From positions 38,243,186 to 38,307,185 of the forward strand of contig CM039462.1 in the NCBI GenBank assembly GCA_022414725.1: a DNA stretch of 64,000 nucleotides. Reading direction: 5' to 3'. The position numbers and the translations under genes are program-made. Below the pieces are notes generated by a model, which searched no databases, was not told where the DNA came from, and worked only from the letters and a program-made list of their open reading frames with translations. Each line of letters starts with the position of its first letter. Position 1 is the stretch's first letter. This DNA is from Microglena sp. YARC (lineage: Eukaryota; Chlorophyta; Chlorophyceae; Chlamydomonadales; Chlamydomonadaceae). Positions 45,287 through 56,401 of this stretch are shown here, in pieces.

Positions 45287-45801
45287 GTACAAATACTTTT
45301 TGAAAAACAACAATATATGTCAAGCTGAATGCATGCTTGAGACCGCCCCGTTAGGTATACTAGGTCTGTCTTCAGAGTCCATTTATTACTTTTTGTGTGT
45401 GTCTCATGCTTCATGTGAACTGAACTGTGGGCTCCCCTCCGGTCGCCCACCGCTCGGTTCCTCGCTGACTCCTTTGTGGGGGCTCCCCTCCGGTCGCCCC
45501 CGGTCGCTCCGCTTTGGGGAAGAGGTGAAAGGGGCTCCGCCGCTTGTTTAGTGTGATAAGGTTCTCCTCCAATTGTTGGCAACAACGGATAACAACCGTT
45601 CCGTTCCGTGGATTGATATTGATATTGATATTGATATTGATCCTGATCGTGTTTCCCTGATTTTTGTTATCATGTAAAGTGCAGGCATCTCGATGAAAAC
45701 ATGAGACAGCGTGAACGCAAGCGAAAGCCTGATCCCTCCCTTGGAAAGGAAACTTGCTAGCATCCATCCCAATGCATGCAGTCAGTCAGTCGACAGACAT
45801 T
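45287..45801. other. Low-complexity, no gene seen
   Basis: It holds a GC-rich direct repeat (GGGCTCCCCTCCGGTCGCCC at 45429 and about 50 bp later) and a (GATATT)n run near 45620. Frames through it are repetitive and unconvincing. Confidence 0.5.
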
Positions 45802-45953
45802 AATGAGAGTTCCTGCCTCCCGGCCGATTTTGACTGGTTGCGAAACATGGTATGGAGCGGAACTGTGATTCCTTAGTGCTGATGTCTCAAGCTAGTGAGT
45901 TGTTAAGGAGGCTCTAAATCCTGATTAGAAATTTTAAAAAATCGGCCGGGAGG
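45802..45953. mobile_element. AATGGGCG-family MITE missing its right tip
   Basis: It starts AATGAGAGTTCCTGCCTCCC and runs through to AAATCGGCCGGGAGGCA, then unrelated sequence replaces the last ~13 bases. Confidence 0.8.
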
Positions 45954-46364
45954 CACTCCAGATCGAATGTTCACCTGTTTTGTTTGTCTTCTGGCGACAG
46001 ACAGACAGACAGCAGACAGCAGACAGCAAGCGTACGATTGATTATCCTGGAATCGCGCGATTGACGGCTAAAACCTCTTTCATTATTTCCATGCTGCATC
46101 GAGTTTTATAAACTCCGAACCCCGGGTTTCGGGTTTCGGGTTTAGGGAAGCCGCATGTGCCTCCGCCGTCCTTGATGAGATGAGGGAGGTGGTCGCCCTG
46201 TGATGTGACTCGGATCTACAGAGGTTCCGCCGTGATGCGCGAAGTCGCCGTGTGACTCGACTCGACACAGGTTCCGTCGTGATGCGAGAGGTCGGCCGCT
46301 CTGTGATGTGATGTGACTCGACTCGACTCGACACGACACGACACAGTTTCCGCCGTCATGTAAT
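45954..46364. other. Low-complexity, no gene seen
   Basis: It contains (CAGA)n at 45998-46030, a GGGTTTCGGGTTT telomere-like run near 46125, and repeated GTGACTCGACTCGAC-type blocks at 46200-46345. No credible ORF. Confidence 0.5.
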
Positions 46365-46530
46365 AATGGGCGTTCCTGCCTCCCGGCGGATTTTGACTGG
46401 TTGCGAAACATGGTCTGGGCTGGAATTGTGATTCCTCGGTGCTTATATCTCTAGCTAGCGAGTCGTTCCGGAGGCTCTAAATTCTGAGTAGAAATTTCAA
46501 AAAATCCGCCGGGAGGCAGGAACGCCCATT
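46365..46530. mobile_element. 166-bp MITE (AATGGGCG family)
   Basis: Complete copy with TAAT on both sides as a 4-bp target duplication. Confidence 0.85.
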
Positions 46531-46742
46531 TAATGTCACTCACCTCGGTTCACGAAGATGCGTTCTTGTCCTCGAATTTGTCGCGAGAGGAGGATGCGGA
46601 TCTGCGCAGCGAAGGGAAGTCAGTTGTTGTTGTTGTCAACCTTGAGAGCCTCTAACTTTATTGTTTGGTCAATGCAGTTCCCCATACACAGCATCACCCT
46701 GGTGGGTCCCAACTACAACAATTTGTGTGTAAAATGATTTTA

Positions 46743-46958
46743 TCAAAACATGGCATGATTTCTATAACTAGAATGGCAGTTGGTGCGTAAAAACTGGACT
46801 CGCCTGTCAGCAAGTGCACGGAGTGCGTTCTTGACTTCATTGAGTTGTCGCTGCAAGTTCATATTCATCTCTATAATCTCCAAACGTCCGTTTGAAAATT
46901 CAATGCGCAGCTGAGTAATAGCAGCATTCAATTGCGCTTCGGTCACAACACCGGACAT
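46743..46958 (-). CDS. Small coiled-coil protein, 71 aa
   Basis: MSGVVTEAQLNAAITQLRIE continues with a heptad-like stretch (LEIIEMNMNLQRQLNEVKNAL). A purely helical coiled coil is likely. The ATG at 46958 is chosen because the longer frame adds only residues from an AT-rich leader. The function is unknown. Confidence 0.5.
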   Translation of the reverse strand: MSGVVTEAQLNAAITQLRIEFSNGRLEIIEMNMNLQRQLNEVKNALRALADRRVQFLRTNCHSSYRNHAMF

Positions 46959-47102
46959 TCTGCAATTTTTAGTAGTAAACAAAAAAATGAAATCTCTTTA
47001 AACGCCCACATGAATTCATCATGGATCACGAAGGGTCTAAAGGTGCTCTCATCACCACACTGAACTGAGTGACAAGCCTGTGGCGGCAACATGCAACACC
47101 CC

Positions 47103-47246
47103 CATACAGCTAGGGACATTTGATTGTGGGACACCTTTTATTTGGAGATTTGACCAATTCAAGTTTTGTAACCGATCTTGTCAATACAGATACTGTCTTC
47201 AGGAGATTGATACAAAACATTCAAGGCCTGTACAGACACAGAATTC
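47103..47246. mobile_element. Left part of the 34053-type MITE
   Basis: TACAGCTAGGGACATTTGAT and the next ~120 bp match 34053-34190. It is then joined to a Fanzor1 fragment, so the right end is lost. Confidence 0.7.
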
Positions 47247-47248
47247 CT

Positions 47249-47427
47249 ATGTGGGAGTCTCTGCGTGAAAATGGAGCAGCGTTGAGTACATCGAGGACGG
47301 ATAATATCTCGGCGTACTTGTCAAATTACGCTAAGTTTTCTGACGAGTGGTGGAGATTGGCTTTGCGACGCCGAGAATCCCGTGACAACTTTCAGCGTTA
47401 CATCGGAAAACGAAAGGTCAAAGACTC
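47249..47427 (+). pseudogene. Fanzor1 family-A fragment
   Basis: It encodes MWESLRENGAALSTSRTDNI and the following ~40 residues, nearly identical to element A at ~19.2-19.35 kb. It is bounded by a MITE half on the left and a complete MITE on the right. Confidence 0.85.
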
Positions 47428-47442
47428 ACAATTATCACTAAG

Positions 47443-47608
47443 AATGGGCGTTCCTGCCTCCCGGCGGATTTTTTGAAATTTCTACTCAGAATTTAGAGCC
47501 TCCGGAACGACTCGCTAGCTAGAGATATAAGCACCGAGGAATCACAATTCCAGCCCAGACCATGTTTCGCAACCAGTCAAAATCCGCCGGGAGTCTGGAA
47601 CGCCCATT
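47443..47608. mobile_element. 166-bp MITE with mismatched flanks
   Basis: Complete AATGGGCG-family copy. The left flank is TAAG and the right flank CACACC, so no target duplication. The right part and everything up to ~47821 equal the copy at 36162-36540. It appears to be a recombination product between two MITE copies. Confidence 0.8.
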
Positions 47609-47700
47609 CACACCCAAGCCAGCGACCATTCTTAACGCCAATTTTCTAACGCCCACAAGCACCTGCTGTCGATAGAGTTCGCCCTGCCCATGAACTCAAG

Positions 47701-49535
47701 TCAGCTGCTGTCAAGATTCACAAGGGCCCTGTACTCTGGGCAAGCCGCCTCTGGATCCATGAGCAGCTTGCAGACATCTGCGTGACCAGCCTTCGCAGCC
47801 TCAAACAAGGCCCAGCTGTCGCTAGAGTTCGCCCGGGCCCTGAACTCAAGTCCAGCCACCTCTGGATCTATCAGCAGCTTGCAGACATCTGCGTGACCTT
47901 CCTTGGCAGCCACACTCAAGGCCCTGCTGTCGAAAGTGTTCGCCCTGGCCCTGAACTCAATTCCAGCCACCGCTGGATCCATCAGCAGCTTGCAGACATC
48001 TGCGTGACCTGCATTGGCCGCCGCCCACAATGCCCAGCTGTCGTTAGAGTTCGCCCGGGCCCTGAACTCAATTCCAGCAACCTCTGGATCCATCAGCAGC
48101 TTGCATACATCGGCGTGACCTGCCTGTGCAGCCACCCTCAATGCCCAGCTGTCTCTAGAGTTCGCCCTGGCCCTGAACTCAATTCCAGCCACCACTGGAT
48201 CCATGAGCAGCTTGCAGACATCTGCATGACCTTCCTTTGCAGCCTCCACACAAGGCCCTGCTGGCGTTAGAGTTCGCCAAGGCCCTGAACTCAAGTCCAG
48301 CCACCACTGGATCCATGAGCATCTTGCAGACATCTGCGTGACCTTCCTTTGCAGCCTCACACAAGGCCCAGCTGGCCTTTTGGTTCGCCCTGGCCCTTTT
48401 CTCAAGTCCAGCCACCTCTGGATCCATGAGCAGCTTGCAAACATATGCATGACCTTTCGTTGCAGCCTCACACAAGGCCATGCTGTCTCTAGAGTTAGCC
48501 CTGGCCCTGAACTCAATTTCCAGCCACCGCTGGATCCATGAGCAGCTTGCAGACATCTGCGTGACCTGCATAGGCAGCCTCACACAATGCCCAGCTGGCG
48601 TTAGAGTTCGCCCTGGCCCTGAACTCAATTCCAGCCACCTCTGGATCCATGAGCAGCTTGCAGACATCTGCGTGACCTTCCCTTGCAGCCGCCCACAAGA
48701 CCCAGCTGCCGCTAGTGTTCGCCCGGGCCCTATGCTCAAGTCCAGCCACCGCTGGATCCATGAGCAGCTTGCAAACATCTGCGTGCCTTTCGTTTGCAGC
48801 CGCCAACAAGGCCCTGCTGTCACTAGAGTTCGCCCTGGCCCTGAACTCAATTCCAGCCACCTCTGGATCCATGAGCAGCTTGCAGACATCTGCGTGACCT
48901 GCCTTGGCAGCCTCACACAATGCCCAGCTGGCGTTATAGTTCGCCCTGGCACTGAACTCAATTCCAGCCACCTCTGGATCCATCAGCAGCTTGCATACAT
49001 CTGCGTGACCTTCCTTGGCAGCCGCCCACAAGACCCAGCTTTCGCTAGTGTTCGCCCGGGCCCTATACTCAAGTCCAGCCACCTCTGGATCCATCAGCAG
49101 CTTGCAGACATCTGCATGACCTTCCTTTGCAGCCTTCCACAATGCCCAGCTGTCTCTAGAGTTCGCCATGGCCCTGAACTCAAGTCCAGCCACATCTGGA
49201 TCCATCAGCAGCTTGCAGACATCTGCGTGACCTTCATTGGCAGCCACATAGAGAAGATTGTTTTCATTTTGGTTCGCCCTCAATTGTAGGGCCCCCTTAA
49301 CCTGTACAAGAGGATTGGACACCAAGCATACTGCTAGAAGGTCGGCGCGCCCCCCTTTCGCCAACATCTCTTCAACTCTCTGTGGTGGTTGGATCAGTCC
49401 GGTAAGGGGCCATCCAGAAAATCTGTTGTTCAGAGTTTTACACACTAATACAATCTTTGGGTTGGAAGATAATATGGCAATACGATCAAGAATGTCATGG
49501 GGAAACGTTAGGAATGATCGCGTGTGCGAATGCAT
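47701..49535 (-). pseudogene. F-box/ankyrin gene 1 of the cluster (two frameshifts)
   Basis: It starts MHSHTRSFLTFPHDILDRIA, an F-box-like opening (residues ~10-40). Then come GGRADLLAVCLVSNPL and about fourteen 37-residue ankyrin-like units (GHADVCKLLMDPEVAGIEFR). Frame changes occur at ~48515 and ~48255. The end (CPEYRALVNLDSS) matches the other arrays. The product would be a ubiquitin-ligase substrate adaptor by analogy with other viral ankyrin/F-box proteins. Confidence 0.8.
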
Positions 49536-49580
49536 GTTCGATGAACATGTTTGTACAATGCGTGCAAGCGCACAGGATGG

Positions 49581-49600
49581 TATAAATAAATACTGAGTTG
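49581..49600 (-). promoter_or_regulatory. Conserved ankyrin-cluster promoter box
   Basis: The minus strand reads CTCAGTATTTATTTATACCA about 45-65 bp before the start. The same box precedes the genes starting at 51157, 58314, 60254 and 63558. Confidence 0.6.
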
Positions 49601-49618
49601 GGATAAACCCTATAAACC

Positions 49619-51157
49619 CTATAAACCCTGGGTTGCACTTGTCTGGCGGTAGCTGCTGTCAATATTCACAAGGGCCCTGTACTCGGGGCCAGTCGCCTCT
49701 GGATCCATCAAAAGCGAGCAGACATCTGCGTGACCTGCCTTGGCAGCCGCCCACAAAGCCCTGCTGTCTCTAGAGTTAGCCCTGGCCCTGAACTCAAGTC
49801 CAGCCACCATTGGATCCATGAGCATCTTGCAAACATCTGCGTGACCTTCACTGGCGGCCGCCCACAATGCCCTGCTGTTGCTAGAGTTCGCCCGGGCCCT
49901 GTACTCAATTCCAGCCACCGCTGGATCCATGAGCAGCAAGCAGACATCTGCGTGACCGGCCTTGGCAGCCTCACACAAGGCAATGCTGTCTCTAGAGTTC
50001 GCCTGGGCCATGTACTCAAGTCCAGCCACCGCTGGATCCATCAGCAGCTTGCAGACATCTGCGTGACCTTCATTGGCAGCCTCCAACAAGGCAAAGCTGT
50101 AGCTATAGTTCGCCCGGGCCCTGAACTCAATTCCAGCCACTGTTGGATCCATGAGCAGCTTGCAGACATCTGAGTGACCTGCCTTTGCAGCCTCACACAA
50201 GGCCCAGCTGGCCATATCGTTCGCCTGGGCCCTGAACTCAATTCCAGTCACCTCTGGATCCATGAGCATCTTGCAAACATCTGCGTGACCTTCACTGGCG
50301 GCCGCCCACAATGCCCTGCTGTTGCTAGAGTTCGCCCGGGCCCTGTACTCAATTCCAGCCACCGCTGGATCCATGAGCAGCAAGCAGACATCTGCATGAC
50401 CTGCATTGGCAGCCGCCCACAATGCCCAGCTGTCTCTAGAGTTCGCCATGGCCCTTAGCACAATTCCAGTCACCGCTGGATCCATGAGCATCTTGCAGAC
50501 ATCTGCGTGACCTTCCTCTGCAGCAACCCACAAGGCCCTGCTGTCGACAGAGTTCGCCCTGGCCCTGAACTCAATTCCAGCCACCGCTGGATCCATCAGC
50601 AGCTTGCATACATCTGCATGACCTTCCCTTGCAGCCGTCCACAAGGCCCTGCTGTCGATAGAGTTCGCCCTGGCCCTGAACTCAAGTCCGGCCACCTCTG
50701 GATCCATGAGCAGCTTGCAGACATCTGCGTGACCTTCATTGGCAGCCGCCATCAAGGCCCAGCTTTCTCTAGAGTTCGCCCTGGCCCTGAACTCAATTCC
50801 AGCCACCTCTGGATCCATGAGCAGCTTGCAGACATCTGCGTGACCTTCCTTGGCAGCCACATGGAGAAGATTGTTTTCATTTTGGTTCGCCCTCAATTGT
50901 AGGACCCCGTTCACCTTTACAAGAGGATTGGACACCAAGCATACTGCTAGAAGGTCGGCGCGCCCCCCTTTCGCCATCATCTCTCCAACTCTCTGTGGTG
51001 GTTGGATCAGTCGGGTAAGGGGCAATCCTGAAAATCTGTTGCGCATAGTTTTGCACACTAATACAATCTTTGGGTTGGAAGAGAATAGGGCAATACGATC
51101 AAGAATGTCATGGGGACACGTAAGGAGTGGAAACGATGATCGCGTGTGCGACTGCAT
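49619..51157 (-). CDS. F-box/ankyrin gene 2 of the cluster (intact)
   Basis: The 512-residue ORF has no frameshift. N-terminal F-box-like region: SSFPLLTCPHDILDRIALFS. Linker: EMMAKGGRADLLAVCLVSNP. About eleven ankyrin-like 37-residue units follow, ending GPEYRALVNIDSS. The units differ mostly at three positions after NS (for example RES, IDS, VDS) and in A/E and E/V substitutions, as expected for arrays homogenised by recombination. It is probably the best candidate for a working member. Confidence 0.85.
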   Translation of the reverse strand: MQSHTRSSFPLLTCPHDILDRIALFSSNPKIVLVCKTMRNRFSGLPLTRLIQPPQRVGEMMAKGGRADLLAVCLVSNPLVKVNGVLQLRANQNENNLLHVAAKEGHADVCKLLMDPEVAGIEFRARANSRESWALMAAANEGHADVCKLLMDPEVAGLEFRARANSIDSRALWTAAREGHADVCKLLMDPAVAGIEFRARANSVDSRALWVAAEEGHADVCKMLMDPAVTGIVLRAMANSRDSWALWAAANAGHADVCLLLMDPAVAGIEYRARANSSNSRALWAAASEGHADVCKMLMDPEVTGIEFRAQANDMASWALCEAAKAGHSDVCKLLMDPTVAGIEFRARANYSYSFALLEAANEGHADVCKLLMDPAVAGLEYMAQANSRDSIALCEAAKAGHADVCLLLMDPAVAGIEYRARANSSNSRALWAAASEGHADVCKMLMDPMVAGLEFRARANSRDSRALWAAAKAGHADVCSLLMDPEATGPEYRALVNIDSSYRQTSATQGL

Positions 51158-51189
51158 GTTCGATGTTCATGCATGCAAGCGCACAGGAT

Positions 51190-51209
51190 GGTATAAATAA
51201 ATACTGAGT
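51190..51209 (-). promoter_or_regulatory. Conserved ankyrin-cluster promoter box
   Basis: ACTCAGTATTTATTTATACC on the minus strand, ~35-50 bp before the start at 51157. A telomere-like TATAAACCC run lies just beyond. Confidence 0.6.
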
Positions 51210-51290
51210 TTGGATAAACCCTATAAACCCTGGGTTTCACTTTCCTGGCATGCAAGAGGCACTTTTCCTGGCGGTATCTGCAAGCGGTAC

Positions 51291-51362
51291 AGTTGTTCTC
51301 AAATAAAGTGGGACACTTTATAATCATCCAGACTGCAGATCGTTGCTTTTGGGCAACGTTGG
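51291..51362 (-). ncRNA. Fanzor2 element 3' end module, candidate omega RNA end
   Basis: The minus strand reads CAACGTTGCCCAAAAGCAAC, GATCTGCAGTCTGGATGATT and ACTTTATTTGAGAACAACTG. The sequence is kept at 300-379 and in part at 4705, 6455 and 23524. Conservation outside coding sequence, at the nuclease gene's 3' side, fits a guide-RNA scaffold and element end. Confidence 0.4.
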
Positions 51363-53339
51363 GGGGTGCAGAAGGTTGAAGAGGTTCTCGAAGATATTCC
51401 GAGTAGCCTCTTTGGTAAACCGTTCAACCGTCTGTGTCCCCATATCAGTATCAGGGGTGGGGGTGGGGTTGTCGAGGAACTTCTCGGCGCGTCTCGGCGA
51501 AACGCGAGAGGACGCTCTCTCCCAAAGACTTGGTGAAGTGTAAGCATCAGGATGTTTCTGGAAGCGTTCACATCGCGGTCCCAAGTCTTCCCGCAGTGAA
51601 GCATACCACCGCTCTGTTGGCGTGGCGCTCCGCTTTGACTGCTTTTGCAGTGGAGAATCTTATGAATCCGCTTGCGTCCTTCTGTACATTCCCAACCTGT
51701 ACCGTCTTGCTTCTTACGATGAGTGAGTGCCACCATGTTGCAAAGGTGGTTCTCACAGCAGCTGCATCGTTGAGATGTTCTGAACTCATCGATGTCCTCC
51801 ATGATGACGTTTTTTCTCGGCTACGAAGCTCGAAACGAATAGCTTGGAGAGGGCCACAAGTCCGCCTAGAGATTGGCGTCGCCCCCAGACCTTTCCAATC
51901 ACCAAACCCGACGAGTACCTTAGCGCTCTTCTTTCTCGGAGCTACGAAGTCAGCAATCTCAACAATAAGTTTCTGTTTCTTGCAGTACCTTCGAAAGCGG
52001 AGGTTTCGGTACCCCCTGGAAGCACGATGGGCAAGAAGGATTGGGGCGGCACCCATGTAGAATCTGGCGTACGCACCAATCTGTTCAGAACTCGAAAGAG
52101 TCTCTATCCGGAATGATACCACCGACGATATCAGCCGTCTCGAGGTTCCAAACGTCAGTTTGACGCTGAGACTTGAAGATCAGACCCTTGCGATAATATT
52201 TCGCCGAGCTGTACGATCTGGTACCTCCGTTGAGTCCTGTTACAGTCACGATATCAGTAACACCGGGTCTACCGCAGACACGACCACATTTTCAAGGAAG
52301 GATACAATGCCACCCCTCGTCTGTTGTCACGTACTCATGCGCCCGCGTAGAGAACGCGTCTGCAGGCATCGAACATGTCAGACACGTAGGCTTATTCATC
52401 AAGATGCTGACTGCAAAGCCGTCTGTCACAATGCGGTAACCGAACTTCCGAGAAACTGTCTCCACTTTCTTGAGGTTTGCGAAGCGCTCCCATATTCCTT
52501 GATGGTTTTTGGAAGCAACGTCTGCCTTGCATGAATCAAAGTGGCACTCGTTGACCATATAGAAAAAGGCCATTTTCGAAATCGGAATGTGCGACAGAGT
52601 GAATCCAGATTTGTAAGGCAACAACGAGAATGTGCGATGTTTTTCGTTTTTAGTTTTTTCGTTTTTCTTCGATGGTCTCCGACAATATCTTTGGTACAGA
52701 GGCAGGGTCATGTGAGCCCGAGACGCAAAAGTGTTTCCGGATGGTAAAGGTAGAACCCCCTGAGACAGAATGCCACTTCGCGTGCAAAGAAGCGTTTCGC
52801 GTTATCTGCGTCCACCCTAAGGTTCTTCGAGGAGAGCCAAGCTTCGCTCAACTTTTCAAGCCTCTCTTGAAGTTTAGTCAACCTAACACGCAAAGGGGAT
52901 CCTTCTGGTTCCTTCCTACCGACCCTCTTCTTCGCAAGAGCAACTGCACTCTTTGCCGATCGAAGTCTAGATGTTGGAAGCTTGGTTGGAAGCTTTGTTG
53001 TATGAGGGCTCATCTTGAAGATGACGTCGAGATTCTTTGTAGGGCACTTGATCAATGCATTCGGCCACGATGTCCGATCCGCAGGCGCTTTGCAATCTGT
53101 GGGTACTTCCACTTCAATAAGTAAGTCGTATGCGTCGCTCAAGGTTGGTCCAAAGATGGAGTACTGATCGATAATCTCACATTACAACTCTTGCAAATTA
53201 TACCGACCAAATCCTTGCATGTTATGAAGGGGTTCTCTGCAATATTATTGGATATCGTGGAACGTAAAAGCATGGACAATTCTTTCCTTTTTCGTTTTAA
53301 ATTTTCAAAGCAGAAGTTAGAGCCGTACGAACGACTCAC
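51363..53339 (-). pseudogene. Fanzor2-like RNA-guided nuclease relic
   Basis: On the minus strand, in several frames, the blocks run as follows: a basic N-terminus (ENLKRKRKELSMLLRSTISN); the Lys/Arg-rich helical part (LRSAKSAVALAKKRVGRKEP); FGYRIVTDGFAVSILMNKP at ~52.41 kb; and a RuvC-I block readable as SAVDPG plus VTDIVTVTGLNGGT across one missing base at ~52.26 kb. Then come a zinc-binding SQRCSCCENHLCN and RuvC-III TWDRDVNASRNILML at ~51.56 kb. Two more fragments of this gene are the targets of elements B and C. It is inactive as sequenced. Confidence 0.8.
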
Positions 53340-53429
53340 TCACTCGCCAACCAGAGATTTAGCTCTCCGATGAATTTCGATTCCAACCAGACCAGGTTCC
53401 GAAACCATCTCGAAATGGTCTCGACAACA

Positions 53430-53493
53430 TTAGGTTACACCGCAAGGTGTGCCGTACACGAAGCGGTTTCATTCAAGTATTCCGTTGACTGTA
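53430..53493. mobile_element. Family-A right-end fragment
   Basis: GGTTACACCGCAAGGTGTGC, GTACACGAAGCGGTTTCATT and ATTCCGTTGACTGTA form the right-end module and terminus. It ends at a TA that abuts the truncated ankyrin array. Confidence 0.75.
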
Positions 53494-53509
53494 CATCCAT
53501 CAAAAGCAA

Positions 53510-55615
53510 TCAGACATCTGCGTGCCCTTCCTTTGCAGCCTTCCACAATGCCCAGCTGTTGGAAGAGTTCGCCCGGGCCCTGAACTCAATTCCAGCCACC
53601 GCTGGATCCATGAGCATCTTGCAAACATCTGCGTGACCTGCCTTGGCAGCCTGACACAATGCCCTGCTGTCGTTAGAGTTCGCCCTGGCCCTGAACTCAA
53701 TTCCAGCCACCGCTGGATCCATCAGCAGATTGCAGACATCTGCGTGACCTGCCTTGGCAGCCAGCCACAATGCCCTGCTGTCGTTAGAGTTCGCCCTGGC
53801 CCTGAACTCAATTCCAGCAACCTCTGGATTCATCAGCAGCTTGCAGACATTTGCGTGACCTTCCTTGGCAGCCTCCCCCAAGGCCCTGCTGTTGACAGAG
53901 TTCGCCCGGGCCCTGAACTCAATTCCAGCCACCGCTGGATCCATCAGCAGCTTGCAGACATCTGAGTGACCTGCCTTTGCAGCCGCCACCAAGGCCCTGC
54001 TGTTGATATGGTTCGCCCTGGCCATGTACTCAATTCCAGCCACCTCTGGATCCATGAGCATCTTGCAGACATCTGCGTGACCTTCCTTGGCAACCAGCAA
54101 CAATGCTCTGCTGTTTATATGGTTCGCCCTGGCTATGTACTCAATTCCAGCCACCTCTGGATCCATGAGCAGCTTGCATACATCTGCGTGACCTTCCTTG
54201 GCAGCCGCACACAATGCCCTGCTGTCTCTAGAGTTCGCCAGGGCCATGTACTCAATTCCAGCCACCGCTGGATCCATGAGCAGCTTGCATACATCTTCGT
54301 GTCCTTCCTTGGCAGCCGCACACAAGGCCCTGCTGTCGCTAGAGTTCGCCCTGGCCCTGAACTCAATTCCAGCCACCTCTGGATCCATGAGCAGCTTGCA
54401 GACATCTGCGTGACCTTCATTGGCAGCCTCCCACAAGGCCCTGCTGTCGCTAGAGTTCGCCAGGGCCCTATACTCAAGTCCAGCAACCGCTGGATCCATC
54501 AAAAGCAAGCAGACATCGGTGTGACCTGCCTTGGAAGCCTCACACAAAGCCCAGCCGTCGCTATCGTTCGCCCGGGCCCTATACTCAAGTCCAGCCACCG
54601 CTGGATCCATAAGCAGCTTGCAGACATCTGCGTGACCTTCTATAGCAGCCGCCCCCAAGGCCCTGCTGTATCTAGAGTTCGCCCTGGCCCTGTACTCAAT
54701 TCCAGCCACCAGTGGATCCATGAGCAGCAAGCAGACATCTGCGTGACCGGTCTTGGCAGCCTCACACAAGGCCATGCTGTCTCTAGAGTTCGCCTGGGCC
54801 ATGTACTCAAGTCCAGCCACCACTGGATCCATGAGCAGCTTGCAGACATCTGCGTGACCTGCCTTGGCAGCCTCCAATAAGGCCCCGCTGTTCGTAGAGT
54901 TCGCCAGGGCCATGTACTCAAGTCCAGCCACATCTGGATCCATCAGCATCTTGCAGACATCTGTGTGACCTGCATAGGCAGCCTCACGCAAGGCCCAGCT
55001 GTTCATATGGTTCGCCCTGGCCCTGAACTCAATTCCAGCCACATCTGGATCCATGAGCAGCTTGCAGACATCTGCGTGACCTTCCTTGGCAGCCGCCCCC
55101 AATGCCCTGCTGTTTCCAGAGTTTGCCAGGGCTCTGAACTCAAGTCCAGCCACCTCTGGATCCATGAGCAGCTTGCAGACATCTGCGTGACCTGCCTTGG
55201 CAGCCACCCACAAGACCATGCTGTTTATATGGTTCGCCCTGGCCCTGAACTCAATTCCAGCCACCTCCGGATCCATCAGCAGCTTGCAGACATCTGCGTG
55301 ACCTTCATTGGCAGCCACATAGAGAAGCTTGTTTTTATGTTGGTTCGCCCTCAATTGTAGGGCCCCATCAACTTGTACAAGTGGATTGGACACCAAGCAT
55401 GCTGCTAGAAGGTCGGCGCGCCCCCCTTTCGCCATCATCTCTCCAACTCTCTGTGGTGGTTGGATCTGTCCGGTAAGGGGCCATCCAGAAAATCTGTTAT
55501 GCAGAGTTTTACACACTAATACAATCTTTGGGTTGGAAGAGAATAGTGCAATACGATCAAGAATGTCATGGGGACACGCAAGGAGTGGAAACGATGATCG
55601 CGTGTGCGACTGCAT
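53510..55615 (-). CDS. F-box/ankyrin gene 3, longest array, C-terminally truncated
   Basis: The 701-residue open frame has the F-box-like N-terminus (SSFPLLACPHDILDRIALFS), the GGRADLLAACLVSNPL linker and about sixteen ankyrin-like units, all in frame. It ends abruptly in a unit (KEGHADV then stop) next to the mariner end at 53493, so the natural end EYRALVN..SS is lost. Unlike its neighbours it lacks the conserved promoter box: similarity stops at 55620 and a different AT-rich sequence follows. Expression is therefore doubtful. Confidence 0.8.
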   Translation of the reverse strand: MQSHTRSSFPLLACPHDILDRIALFSSNPKIVLVCKTLHNRFSGWPLTGQIQPPQRVGEMMAKGGRADLLAACLVSNPLVQVDGALQLRANQHKNKLLYVAANEGHADVCKLLMDPEVAGIEFRARANHINSMVLWVAAKAGHADVCKLLMDPEVAGLEFRALANSGNSRALGAAAKEGHADVCKLLMDPDVAGIEFRARANHMNSWALREAAYAGHTDVCKMLMDPDVAGLEYMALANSTNSGALLEAAKAGHADVCKLLMDPVVAGLEYMAQANSRDSMALCEAAKTGHADVCLLLMDPLVAGIEYRARANSRYSRALGAAAIEGHADVCKLLMDPAVAGLEYRARANDSDGWALCEASKAGHTDVCLLLMDPAVAGLEYRALANSSDSRALWEAANEGHADVCKLLMDPEVAGIEFRARANSSDSRALCAAAKEGHEDVCKLLMDPAVAGIEYMALANSRDSRALCAAAKEGHADVCKLLMDPEVAGIEYIARANHINSRALLLVAKEGHADVCKMLMDPEVAGIEYMARANHINSRALVAAAKAGHSDVCKLLMDPAVAGIEFRARANSVNSRALGEAAKEGHANVCKLLMNPEVAGIEFRARANSNDSRALWLAAKAGHADVCNLLMDPAVAGIEFRARANSNDSRALCQAAKAGHADVCKMLMDPAVAGIEFRARANSSNSWALWKAAKEGHADV

Positions 55616-55765
55616 GTTCGATGTAACTACATCTTTCTATTACTTTAAGTAAATATTTATGCTACATCTGGAATTATTGGGCACACGCAGCGATATTTCC
55701 GCTTGAGCAAACTGAACACATTTCTGAAATGTTTGAGGAGAGTTCGATGTAACTACATCTTGCCC

Positions 55766-56401
55766 TACAGTCGGCGGAACAGTAAAATGAAACATCCCAA
55801 TAAACGGTCGACAGACGTTATAGTGTACGAGTGGATGGTCCTACAAAATGGCCCGTCCAGCAAAGAAACCTCCTTTCATGACACATCAACAAAGACCCCG
55901 TGTTCTTTTGGGCCACGGTACCGGGGAAGAGTCGATCTCTTAAGTGCGGCTGGTCCTTCAATGGACACTCTCTACAGTCGGCGGAACAGTAAAATGAAAC
56001 ATCCCAATAAAAGGCGTCGACAGACATTATAGTGTACGAGTGGATGGTCCTACAAAATGGCCCGTCCAGCAAAGAAACCTCCTTTCATGACGCATTGCAC
56101 ATCAACAAAGACCCCGTGTTCTTTTGGGCACGGTACCGGGGAAGAGTCGATCGCTTAAGTGCGGCTGGTCCTTCAATGGACACTCTCGAAAGTACCGACA
56201 AAAGAACGATACGGAGTCTGCAGGATGGAGAGCCGTGATCTAAAAAAGAACCACGATATTCTCGTTAACATCCTGCAATTTGTTGATTCAAAATCGTATT
56301 GGTGTTCCACTGCCCCGTGGGTTGCTACACCATTTGGTTACACCGTAAGGTGTGCCGTACACTCCATAAAACGGTTTCATTTTAGTATTCCGTCAAGTGT
56401 A
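55766..56401. mobile_element. Short family-A derivatives, one partial and one complete (429 bp)
   Basis: TACAGTCGGCGGAACAGTAA occurs at 55766 and again at 55973. The second copy runs to a right end CCGTCAAGTGTA at 56401, giving a complete 429-bp non-autonomous element. Both share an inner block (TGGCCCGTCCAGCAAAGAAA and GGTACCGGGGAAGAGTCGAT) that also lies in the cargo elements at 0.6-0.8 and 5.2-5.35 kb. Confidence 0.75.

Noticed and set aside
45255..45772. Small ORFs between 45.2 and 45.8 kb
   Set aside because: Low-complexity and simple-repeat derived (for example SISISISI from GATATT repeats), with no conserved features.
51190..51240. Telomere or genome terminus from TATAAACCC repeats
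   Set aside because: The runs are only two or three units long, sit upstream of several ankyrin genes, and are inside the window; they look like part of the repeated gene leaders.
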